64,000 bases of DNA. Source: Dermacentor variabilis. Its lineage: Eukaryota; Arthropoda; Arachnida; Ixodida; Ixodidae. Below the pieces are notes generated by a model. It was given only the letters and a program-made list of their open reading frames with translations. It did no database searches and was not told the origin of the DNA. The stretch's first letter is position 1, and each line of letters begins with the position of its first letter. A program made the translations under genes and the position numbers. The stretch covers positions 226,347,265-226,411,264 of the forward strand of contig NC_134570.1 in the NCBI RefSeq assembly GCF_050947875.1, given 5' to 3'. Below are positions 55,147-64,000 of this stretch, one piece after another.

Positions 55147-57089
55147 ATGAATACACAAATAATTCAATGGAACGTTAGAGGTCTTCTTAGGAACCTTGAT
55201 GACGTGCAAGAGCTTATCCAAAAACGCAATCCAAAGGTGCTGTGTCTACAGGAAACACACTTAAAACCACAACACACAAGCTTTTTCCGACCTTATGTTA
55301 AGTTCCGCAAAGATCGCGATGATGCTGTCGTATCATTCGGCGGTGTTGCCATTTTTATTCATAAAGGTATTTCCTGTCAGCATTTACAGCTACAAACGCC
55401 CCTTCAAGCAGTGGCGGTTCGAGCTGTTCTTCTCAATAAACTCGTCACCATTTGCTCGCTTTACGTACCCCCACATTACAAATTAACGAAGCATGAATTC
55501 CAATCCTTTATTGATCAATTGCCAGAACCTTACGTTGTTCTAGGCGATTTCAATGCGCACAGCTCCCTGTGGGGCGACTCTCCTATAGATGCGCGAGGTC
55601 GTCTCGTTGAACAGTTCCTTTTTTCTTCTGGAGCGTGCCTTCTAAATAAGAAAGAACCCACATATTACCCTCTTGCAAACAGATCCTTTTCGTCAATAGA
55701 TCTTAGTATAGTCTCCGCGTCTATACTGCCCGAACTCAAATGGGAAGTTACCAGCAATCCTTACGGGAGCGATCACTTCCCCGTACTGCTAAGAACATCT
55801 AAAGAAAATGAATTTCCCCCTCAAGCTCCTAGCTGGAAGATAGACACAGCCGACTGGGAGAAATTTCGAAATCTATCTAGCATCTCATGGGCTGATATGT
55901 CTTCTCTAGAAATTGATGCCGCTGTGGAGTATGTTACAGCGTTCATAATAGATGCCGCATCTAAATGCATATCTGAAGGAAGTGGTTTGGCATGCAGAGG
56001 GCATGTCCCGTGGTGGAACGACGAATGTAGGATTGCTCGTAAGAAACAGAACAAAGCGTGGGGGTTGCTACGCGCTTCCCCCACTGCAGAGAATTTTATC
56101 AACTTTAAGAAAGTAAAATCTCAAGGCAGTATAACCCGTAGGCAGGCCAGAAGAGAAAATTGGCAGAACTTTTTATCAAGTATTAACTAGTTTACAGATG
56201 AGGCGAAAGTCTGGAACCGCGTAAATAGAATTAGAGGGCGACAAACATATTCACTCCCTGTGGTAAACACACAGGGTAATATGCTGCAAGACCAGGCAGA
56301 CTCACTTGGGGAGCACTTTCAGAGCGTGTCAAGTTCAACAAATTATTCAGAATCCTTCCTCAAATACAAACAAACAGAAGAATGTAAGCCACTAAAGGAA
56401 AATGTCGAAAGAATGAACCATACAACTGTCCATTTAGTATTGCCGAGTTCAGAGCTGCCTTGAGATCATGCAAGAGCTCCGCACCGGGTTCTGACAAAAT
56501 CATGTATGAAATGTTCAAAAACCTACACAATGACACCCAAGTTACACTGCTCACAATTTTTAACACTATTTGGGCTGCAGGATACTTTCCAACTGCATGG
56601 AAAGAAGCAATTGTGGTCCCTGTTTTGAAGCAGGGGAAAGACCCATCCATGGCGGCAAGCTATCGTCCGATAGCTCTTACAAGCTGCCTGTGTAAGGTTT
56701 TTGGAAAAATGATAAATCGGCGACTCATTCATTTCCTTGAACAAAACAAAATGCTTGATCCCTATCAGTGTGGCTTCCAAGAAGGGCGCTGCACAACCGA
56801 CCATCTTGTACGTATTGAAGGACATATTCGTGACGCGTTTGTACACAAACAGTTTTTCTTATCGATATTTGTCGATATGGAGAAGGCGTACGATACGAGC
56901 TGGCGCTACGGAATCTTGAGAGATTTGTCAGAAATGGGCCTTAATGGTAATATGCTAAACGTAATAAAAAGCTACTTGTCCAATCGTACCTTCCGGGTGA
57001 AAGTAGGCAATGTGCTGTCACGTCCTTTTATACAAGAAACCGGTGTACCCCAGGGTGGCGTGCTCAGTTGCACACTCTTTATTGTTAAG
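55147..57089 (+). pseudogene. LINE-A3 ORF2, left part (endonuclease and RT)
   Basis: Endonuclease motifs IIQWNVRGLLRNLDD, LQETHLK, VLGDFNAHSSLWGD, SSIDLSIV and GSDHFPVLL are all present. TAG at 56188-56190 in frame, then a frameshift near 56398, then RT motifs SCKSSAPGSDKIMYEM, YRPIALTSCLCKVFGK, CGFQEGRCTTDHL (one change, R to Q), VDMEKAYDTSW and GVPQGGVLSCTLFIVK. LINE-B is inserted directly after this last motif, just before the catalytic strand, which is at 62936. Confidence 0.9.
57076..57089. repeat. Left target-site duplication of LINE-B
   Basis: TCTTTATTGTTAAG, identical over 14 bases to 62877-62890. Confidence 0.93.
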
Positions 57090-57600
57090 CCCCGCAGGGG
57101 CGTCCGCGTCAGCAGGCGTTTGGTGTGTTGCGTCACCATGTACCCGAGCATACGAGGGTTGGACCCTCCCGCGTGTAGCCGTGCGCGGCTTAGCCGTGTC
57201 TGGGGAAAAGGGGATCCTGGGGGTGGAGCCGAAGCTGGGTGTTTGGACCTTTAAGGCCCTCCGGCGGAGGCAACACACCTCTTCGGCCTCGGCTTCACAT
57301 AGACGGCACCTCCAGACTGACCCACCTGGAGGAAATCGGCAGTCGCCTTTTCCTGTCCTCCTCTCCAATCTTCGTCTTTCTCTCCCCCTTTTCCATCTTT
57401 CCTGACTTCTCTTCACTTCCAATTACTTCCGTATTCCTGGCGGCTAGGGTTAACCTGGTGTAATTATCCAACCTTGGGTATTTTATAGTAGGTTATAGCG
57501 GCGATGCATGGCTGGCGTCTTCAGGCTTCCAATCCTGTAGCGTCCCCTTGTTGGGCTCCGTGGTGGGTGGCCACCATCGCCGCCGAATTTTCCAATTTTT

Positions 57601-58794
57601 ATGGCAGAAGCTTTTCCCCCATTACCTGATCGCTCCCTGAAGAGGGGGCGCACCGATGAACAGTTCAACTTTTTCATGCAACCGAAAGTGTCCTTCCCTA
57701 AATACCACGTTGTCCACAGCCAGCACGAAACAAAAACAGTCCGAATGATATCACCATTTCTTGTAGCCAAATCCATCATTGACGCAATAGGCCCAGGTTA
57801 TAAGGTAATGAAGATGGGAAGTGGCGATCTTCTACTCGAAGTTCGCGACAACCCACAATACGACAAACTCTCGAAACTTGTAGCATTTGGAGACATTCCC
57901 GTTTCTGTGGGCCCACACAGGTCGATGAACACAGTGCGCGGTGTCATCTCGGAAGATGACCTTATCGAACTTACCGAAAGTGAATTACTAGAAGGATGGC
58001 AAGACCAAAACGTCGTCAAGGTACAAAGGATAAAAATAAGGCGCGATAACAAAGGAATACCAACCAGGCATATAATCATCACTTTCGGAACTAGCAACTT
58101 ACCAGACTCAATAGAAACAGGATACTGCAAACTCCGTGTAAGGCCATACATTCCTAACCCACGCCGATGCTTCAAGTGTCAGCGGTTCGGGCACGGTTCG
58201 CAAAGCTGCCGAGGGCGCACTACTTGTGCAAAATGTGCATCAAACGAGCACTCGTCCGACACTTGCAATTCCACCATCCGTTGCGCTAACTGTGAAGGGG
58301 ATCACCCCGCTTACTCTCGCTCTTGTCCATCCTGGAAAAAAGAAAAACAAATCATCGAAATCAAAGTAAAAATGAACCTTTCTTTCCAAGAGGCGCGCAA
58401 ACGCTTCTCCATCAATCAATGTAGTCTATCCTACACCGATGTGGCGCGCCGGGGGGCAGTGCTACATCTTTCGGCGGCCGCCCAAGTCACACGGAGTGTG
58501 ACGGCGGTCACGCCATCAGCCCCCCCGGCTGGAACAGCCAGCGCTGTACCGGCCCCCACAAAGGAGGACCAGCAGACCTTCGGGCCTGTTGGAACCAAGG
58601 CCACTGCGCGTGCAGATAGGCCCACCACCACCGCGAACGTGCCCGCTGCGCAGGCACTATCCACCGCCACAGACGAGGTGATGGATACAAATACAAATCC
58701 GGCGTCTCAGACGCCGAAGGAACGGCGCAGCTCCCTTGAGCGCGCCCGGAAGATAGGGAGATCTCGTTTCACGGGGCCTGGAAAGGTCTCGTGA
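57601..58794 (+). CDS. LINE-B ORF1, zinc-knuckle RNA-binding protein
   Basis: 397 residues, frame fully open. Starts MAEAFPPLPDRSLKRGRTDE at the family start position. The middle contains PFLVAKSIIDAIGPGYKVMK and LTESELLEGWQDQNV. Three knuckles lie at about residues 190-245: CFKCQRFGHGSQSC, CAKCASNEHSSDTC and CANCEGDHPAYSRSC, followed by a Lys-rich stretch. The Ala/Thr/Pro-rich C-terminal part is shorter than in LINE-A1 and ends with a basic ERRSSLERARKIGRSR. Would act as the RNA chaperone of the element particle. Confidence 0.9.
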   Translation: MAEAFPPLPDRSLKRGRTDEQFNFFMQPKVSFPKYHVVHSQHETKTVRMISPFLVAKSIIDAIGPGYKVMKMGSGDLLLEVRDNPQYDKLSKLVAFGDIPVSVGPHRSMNTVRGVISEDDLIELTESELLEGWQDQNVVKVQRIKIRRDNKGIPTRHIIITFGTSNLPDSIETGYCKLRVRPYIPNPRRCFKCQRFGHGSQSCRGRTTCAKCASNEHSSDTCNSTIRCANCEGDHPAYSRSCPSWKKEKQIIEIKVKMNLSFQEARKRFSINQCSLSYTDVARRGAVLHLSAAAQVTRSVTAVTPSAPPAGTASAVPAPTKEDQQTFGPVGTKATARADRPTTTANVPAAQALSTATDEVMDTNTNPASQTPKERRSSLERARKIGRSRFTGPGKVS

Positions 58795-58843
58795 GATAAT
58801 CTAATCCATATTTCTTAGACCCACAGCACAAAACACATACATT

Positions 58844-61800
58844 ATGGATACACAGATAATACAATGGAACGTCAGTGGTTTACTCCACAACCTAGACGAC
58901 ATTAAGGAGCTCTTACATAAGTACAGTCCAAAGGTGCTGTGTGTCCAAAAAACACATCTTAATCCTTCACGCACGAACTTTCTCGGGCAGTGTACCGTTT
59001 ATCGAAAAGACCGCAACGACGCCCTCACCTCGTCTGGCGGCGTCGCAATAATAGTAGATAAGGGTGTTGCTTGCCGGCAACTACAGCTTAAGACAACTCT
59101 AGAGGCAGTTGCAGTCCGTGCGGTACTGTTTAATAAACTGATCACAATTACCTCTGTATACATCCCCCCGAACTACCAACTTTCAAAAACAGAATTTCAC
59201 ACCTTTATCTACGAACTGCCCGAACCCTACATTGTCGTTGGAGATTTTAATGCACACAACACCCTTTGGGGAAGCCGTCGTTGTGATGCCAGAGGACGCT
59301 TAGTTGAAAGCTTCCTCCTCACTACAGATGCTTGCTGGCTTAATGGGAAAGAACCTACCTTTTACAGCGTCGCAAACAAAACATTCTCATCTATCGATTT
59401 AAGCATTGCATAGAGTTTACTCTTGCCGCATCTGGAGTGGAACGTAATTAAGAATCCCTACGGGAGCGATCATTTCCCCATTGTCATAAAACTAACATAA
59501 GGTGATGAGTGCTCTCCACATGTCTCCCGGTGGAAAGTCGATTGTGCCGACTGGACACGATACAGGGAGATGACTCATTTGACTTGGAACGACATCTGTA
59601 ATCTTTCTATCGAAGATGCAGTGACCTATTTCACGGCCTTCATAGTTGATGCGGCGTCAATATGTATTCCCGTAACAAATCAATCGTCCTGTAAGCGCCG
59701 TGTTCCATGGTGGAACGATGACTGCAAAAAAGTGCGTAGAAATCAAAATAGGGCTTGGAACAACCTTCGAGACGCTCCAACCACGGAGAATTTGATCATT
59801 TTCAAGAAAATAAAGTCTGAGGGTAGAAGAACGCGGCGCCGTGCCAAAAGGGAGAGCTGGCAAAGATATATTTCTAGCATCAACTCTTATACTGATGAAC
59901 AAAAAGCCTGTAACAGAGTGAATAAAATCAAAGGTCGGCAAACTCATCCTCTACCACTAGGAAACACGCAAGGAAATACTCTTCAGGACCAAGTTGACTC
60001 TCTTGGGGCACATTTTGAAAACATTTCTAGCCCACTGCATTACTCCGATGCATTCCTTAGATACCAGAAACAAGCTGAGAGACTGCCACTGGACCTAAAA
60101 GGAAAGAGCAATCAATCGTACAACCGTCCTTTCAATATGGCTGAATTTCAGGCTGCACTACATAATTGTAATAAATCAGCTCCTGGAACCGACCGAACTA
60201 TTTACGAGATGATTCAACACCTGCATCCCGAAGCACACAAAACACTCCTCTCCCTTTTTATCGCCATATTCTCTGGCAGCTATATCCCGTCAGCCTGGAA
60301 GCAAGCAGTCATAATCCCTATCCTGAAAGAGGGCAAGGACCCGTCTTTGGCTAGCAGCTATAGGCCTATAGCCCTAACAAGCTGCCTATGTAAGTTTTTG
60401 GAGAAAATTACTAACCGTCGTTTGGTGCATTTTCTTGAAAGTAACAAGATACTAGATCCCTTGCAGTGTGGCTTCAGGGAACATAGATCCACAACAGATC
60501 AACTTGTCCGTATCGAGACAAATATCCGGGATGCGTTTGTGCTCAAACAGTTTTTCTTATCAGTATTTTTAGACATGGAGAAAGCATACGATACTACTTG
60601 GCGTTTCGGAATTCTTCGTGATCTAGCTGGAATGGGCATCCGAGGCAACTTGCTAAAGGTGATTCAAAGTTATCTATGCAACCGCACATTTCATGTTCGT
60701 ATTGGTAATGTCCTATCTCGTCTATTTACTCAGCAAACAGGTGTGCCACAAGGTGGAGTGCTGAGCTGTACTTTATTCCTTGTAAAAATGAATTCGCTCC
60801 ATACTATCATACCACGTACAATGTTTTATTCCGTATACGTGGATGATATCCAAATAGGGTACAAGTCTTGTAATCTTAGTATCTGCGAGCGACAAGAGCA
60901 GCTTGGCCTGAATAAGTTGTCTAAGTGGGCAGACGAGAACGGCTTTATACTGAACCCTGAAAAAAGTACATGCATTCTTTTCTCCAATAAGAGAGGGGTA
61001 ATACCGGAGCCCGTTATTGATCTTAATGGAGAACGGCTATCTGTTAGTCATGAACATAAATTCCTAGGCCTCATTTTAGACTCCAAACTAACTTTTATCC
61101 CACACTTAAAATATTTGAAAATGAAATGCTTCAGGACAATGAATCTACTGAAGCTCTTGTCCCGCACATCTTGGGGAAGTGACAGAAGATGCCTCTTGAG
61201 CTTGTACAAAAGCCTTATACGGTCACGCCTTGACTACGGAGCCATTGTGTATAACTCTGCGACGCCTAGTGCTTTGAAGATGCTCGATTCCGTCCACCAC
61301 TTGGGTATCCGTCTTGCTACTGGTGCCTTCAGGACTAGCCCTGCAGAAAGCCTGTATGCTGAATCGAACGAATGGTCCCTACATCTCCAAAGAACATATT
61401 TAACTCTCTCTTACGCCCTTAAGGTCAAATCAAATTTCCATCATCCATGCCATTCAGTTATTCACGACCTGTCTAGGGCTAGGCTTTTCCATAACCGCCC
61501 AAGCACTAGACCTCCTCTGTCCCTTCGGTTGGAAGCATTGTCCGAAGAAACGGGTGCGCCGATTTTAGAGAATGTCATAATGACAGCTACGCGGCTTCCA
61601 CCGCCGGGGGATTGGCAGTCTATCGAATGTGACGTCTCGTTTGCAGAAATATCAAAACGACAACCTGAGGCACACATACGGTCACATTTTCTTGAGCTTC
61701 AGGAGAAATATTCTTGTGCTGAATTTTACACAGATGCCTCTAAGTCTTCGTCTGGTGTTGCTTACGCAGCACTAGGACCAGCATTTTTAATATCAGGTAC

Positions 61801-62540
61801 AATGAACCCACATACACGTATCTTTACAGCGGAAACATATGCAATACTCTCAGTAGTGAAGCACATCAGGGAAACGAATCTTATTAGGGCTATAGTGTTC
61901 ACAGACTCATTAAGTGTAGTCCGAGCCCTAATGAATGTACGTATACATAAAAACACTGTTTTTAATGAACTGTATACATTGCTATGCTCAGCTTATAGTG
62001 CTAAACAAACGATCATCCTATGCTGGGTACCTGGCCACTGTGGTATAAAAGGCAACGAAGCTGCTGACGAGAAAGCTACTTCAGTAGCTCTTAGTGACAC
62101 GGATATAAACATACCCATCCCAGCCACAGATGTTAAAGCATACTTGCGTCACAAGCTGAAAATACACTGGCAGCAACTGTGGAATGCTCAGATATCAAAT
62201 AAACTGCACTTAATAAAACCCAAATTAGGATATTGGCTATCAGAGAGAACATCCCGATATCACGAAGTGCTCCTTTGCCGATTAAGAATAGGACACATTT
62301 ACGGCACCCACTCTTACCTCTTGACTGGGAGGTATCCTCCGACTTGCAGTAAGTGCGGCCAAAATCTCACAGTCGTGCACGTTCTTATTAATTGCCCTGC
62401 AATAGAAGCACAGAGAAAAAGGTATTTCATTTCTGCATATCTCCAAAATATTCCTCTTCACCCGAAATTTTTTTCTTAGCAATGAACCGCTTTTTAATCC
62501 GAAACTAGTCTTAGAGTTTTTAGCTGAAACTGACACTCTG
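58844..62540 (+). pseudogene. LINE-B ORF2: endonuclease, RT, RNase H; two stops and an end shift
   Basis: The same frame runs from 58844 to 62479, apart from stops TAG 59411-59413 (after SSIDLSIA) and TAA 59498-59500 (after HFPIVIKLT). Both are within or just after the endonuclease. A changed T run near 62467 moves the last 25 codons out of frame. Motifs: QWNVSGLLHNLDD, VGDFNAHNTLWG, YRPIALTSCLCKFLEK, CGFREHRSTTDQL, LDMEKAYDTTW, GVPQGGVLSCTLF, YVDDIQIGY; RNase H FYTDASKS, FTAETY, FTDSLSVV and WVPGHCGIKGNEAAD; tail CSKCGQNLTVVHVLINC. All catalytic acids are kept. Confidence 0.9.
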
Positions 62541-62876
62541 CAAATAATCTGGCCAGGGAATTTTTAGCGCACGTATAACACCCCTGTACTCAAAGAATTT
62601 CTTGAAGCTAAAGTGTCAACGTTATGTTTTACAGCATCATGTATTTAACGAAACCTCATTGCCATAGCCCACAGCACTACTAAGTGTCATTATTTTAGCA
62701 ACAATATATTTTAAGCCATCCACGGCAACAGATTTTAGGCCTCTTTACAGCCATCTCACATATATCATGAGGAACGTATTGTCTACACCATTCACAATGC
62801 ACTGTAAACATTACATTTGTCATGGCGCTCTTTGGCCATACCTGGCCCTTGCGCCATAAAACGCCACACATCATCA

Positions 62877-62890
62877 TCTTTATTGTTAAG
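62877..62890. repeat. Right target-site duplication of LINE-B
   Basis: TCTTTATTGTTAAG, matching 57076-57089. LINE-A3 resumes in frame at 62891. Confidence 0.93.
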
Positions 62891-64000
62891 ATGACAACAC
62901 TTCGTGCTTCCTTACCACCGGCCATTTTATATTCTGTCTATGTGGATGACATTCAAATAGGCTTCAAATCCTGTAACCTCGCAGTATGCGAGAGACAGAT
63001 ACAGCATGGTTTGAACAAGGTGTCACGGTGGGCAGAAAAAATGGTTTTAAAATCAATCCTCACGAGTTCTTGCGTGCTGTTTACAAGGAAGAAAGGCCTG
63101 GTTCCGGATCCTTGCTTGGAAATGTGTAGACAACAGATACCTGTAAACAATGAGCACAAATTTCTAGGTGTTATACTTGACAATAGACTCACTTTCGTCC
63201 CACACATTAAACAACTTAAAGAAAAGTGTCTAAAAACAATGAACATAATGAAACTTCTATCCCAGACTACGTGGGGTAGTGACAGGGAGTGCCTAATGAA
63301 TCTCTATAAGAGCCTCATCCGGTCACGATTAGATTATGGTGCCGTGGTATATAACTCTGCCGCCTCGAGCGCGCTGAAGATGCTAGACCCTGTTCACCAT
63401 CTGGGTATCCGTTTAGCCACAGGAGCTTTCAGAACGAGTCCCGTACAAAGTTTATATGCAGAATCGAATGAGTGGTCACTTCATATCCAGAGAACATACA
63501 TCAGCGAAACATATTTTTTGAAAGTCCACTCTAATCCTGAACATCCCTGTTTCAACGCCATTAATGATATGACATATGCTACACTGTTTCGTAATCGTCC
63601 TTCCGTAAGACAGCCTTTCTCGCTGCGTGTGAGGGAGCTTACTCATGAAATGCATGTTCCACTCCTCGAACTTCGCCTAATGCATCCAGCCAAGCTGCTA
63701 CCTCCTTGGGAGTGGCAGTTGATACAATGCGATACATTTTTCATGGAAGTTACAAAAAACGCTCCAGAGATTGAAATCCAAATGCATTTCCGGGAACTCC
63801 AGCACAAACACTCCTGCACGGAGTTCTACACAGACGCATCGAAGTCACACGACGGGGTGTCCTACGCAGCCGTCGGGCCATCCTTCTCGGAAACCGATGT
63901 ACTGCATGCGGAAACTAGTATCTTTACGGCTGAGGCCTACACGCTATTGTCGGCTGTGAAGCATATCAGGAAATCAAAACTCCAGAAAGCAGATTCCCTT
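62891..64000 (+). pseudogene. LINE-A3 ORF2, right part (RT catalytic strand to RNase H)
   Basis: Open for all 370 codons to the window end, in the frame expected once LINE-B is removed. Contains VYVDDIQIGFKSCNL (catalytic), FLGVILDNRLTFVPHIK, SLIRSRLDYGAVVYN and HHLGIRLATGAFRTSP. RNase H starts FYTDASKSHDGV and FTAEAYTLLSAVKHI. Between about 63043 and 63075 two small indels put roughly ten codons out of frame and then restore it. A short in-frame loss near 63987 removes residues before the second RNase H acid. Continues past 64000. Confidence 0.88.

Larger units (their letters stand above)
57090..62876 (+). mobile_element. LINE-B: full-length LINE inserted in LINE-A3
   Basis: 5787 bp with a perfect 14-bp duplication. 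Same layout as LINE-A1: 5' UTR, ORF1 (57601-58794, intact), ORF2 (58844 to about 62540, broken), 3' UTR with the GGCGCTCTTTGGCC block and a tail ACACATCATCA. ORF sequences differ clearly from LINE-A1 and A3, so this is a separate subfamily. It must be younger than the LINE-A3 copy that contains it. Confidence 0.94.
53284..64000 (+). mobile_element. LINE-A3: full-length-type LINE split by LINE-B, runs off the window
   Basis: Starts CCCCGCAGGAGCGTCTGCG at 53284, the family 5' end. ORF1 relic 53806-55100, ORF2 from 55147, interrupted at 57089 by LINE-B, and continuing at 62891 to the last base. It is the closest relative of LINE-A1 in the window (ORF1 zinc-knuckle region and much of ORF2 nearly identical). 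Its 3' end and target-site duplication are outside the window. Confidence 0.9.

Noticed and set aside
57090..57254. Extension of LINE-A3 ORF2 into the next 165 bases
   Set aside because: This is a chance read into the 5' UTR of LINE-B after the insertion point.
1..64000. CRISPR array, bacterial operon or phage
   Set aside because: No regularly spaced short repeats and no operon-like gene packing. Splice sites, SINEs and LINEs show eukaryotic nuclear DNA.

Overview
The window looks like repeat-rich nuclear DNA of an arthropod, most likely a hard tick. I infer this from the style of the Ty3/Gypsy gag-pol genes, a tRNA-derived SINE resembling the tick Ruka family, LINE 3' tails built from TCATCA repeats, long (AT)n runs and spliced transposase genes. 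I found no gene that looks like an ordinary single-copy host gene. Almost everything with coding character is a transposable element, and most elements sit inside other elements.

Layout. 1-8989: a minus-strand Ty3/Gypsy element (5' LTR 8697-8989, gag 7294-8672, protease/RT 1-1327) split by a nearly intact full-length LINE with RNase H (LINE-A1, 1328-7280). 8990-11130: no gene, one (AT)n run. 11131-17000: a 5'-truncated RTE-type LINE (11706-12216 plus 16486-16796) split by a minus-strand gag-only LTR retrotransposon (12217-16485). Two inverted copies of a 0.48-kb tRNA-related repeat lie before and inside that element, and a SINE follows. 17001-19472, 27588-29198 and 34254-35840: diverged satellite-like DNA that seems to form the older backbone. 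Into it went an old LINE (LINE-A2, 19485-27575, itself carrying a hAT-type element and a SINE) and a Ty3/Gypsy element with 145-bp LTRs (29199-34249).

35840-39669: a third Ty3/Gypsy relic containing a 3' fragment of another LINE. This relic is cut in its RNase H region at a TTAA. From 39674 to at least 53283 lies what I interpret as one large two-gene DNA transposon. At its left end is a plus-strand three-exon gene whose product resembles the zinc-binding cytosolic 'ballast' domain of P2X7. At its right end is a minus-strand transposase gene of Kolobok type in at least ten exons with consistent splice phases. Fragments of other elements (Tigger-like, Gypsy-like, BED/hAT-like) lie between them. 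53284-64000: another LINE (LINE-A3), split inside its RT by a related full-length LINE (LINE-B, 57090-62876). LINE-A3 is still open at the window end.

The order of insertion can be read from the nesting and from exact target-site duplications: 12-bp (A2), 13-bp with one mismatch (A1), 14-bp (B), 8-bp (hAT) and 4-bp (Gypsy 2). All coding regions except ORF1 of LINE-A1 and LINE-B and the gag of the 12.2-16.5 kb LTR element carry at least one break. All family assignments come from reading motifs by eye, without database searches.
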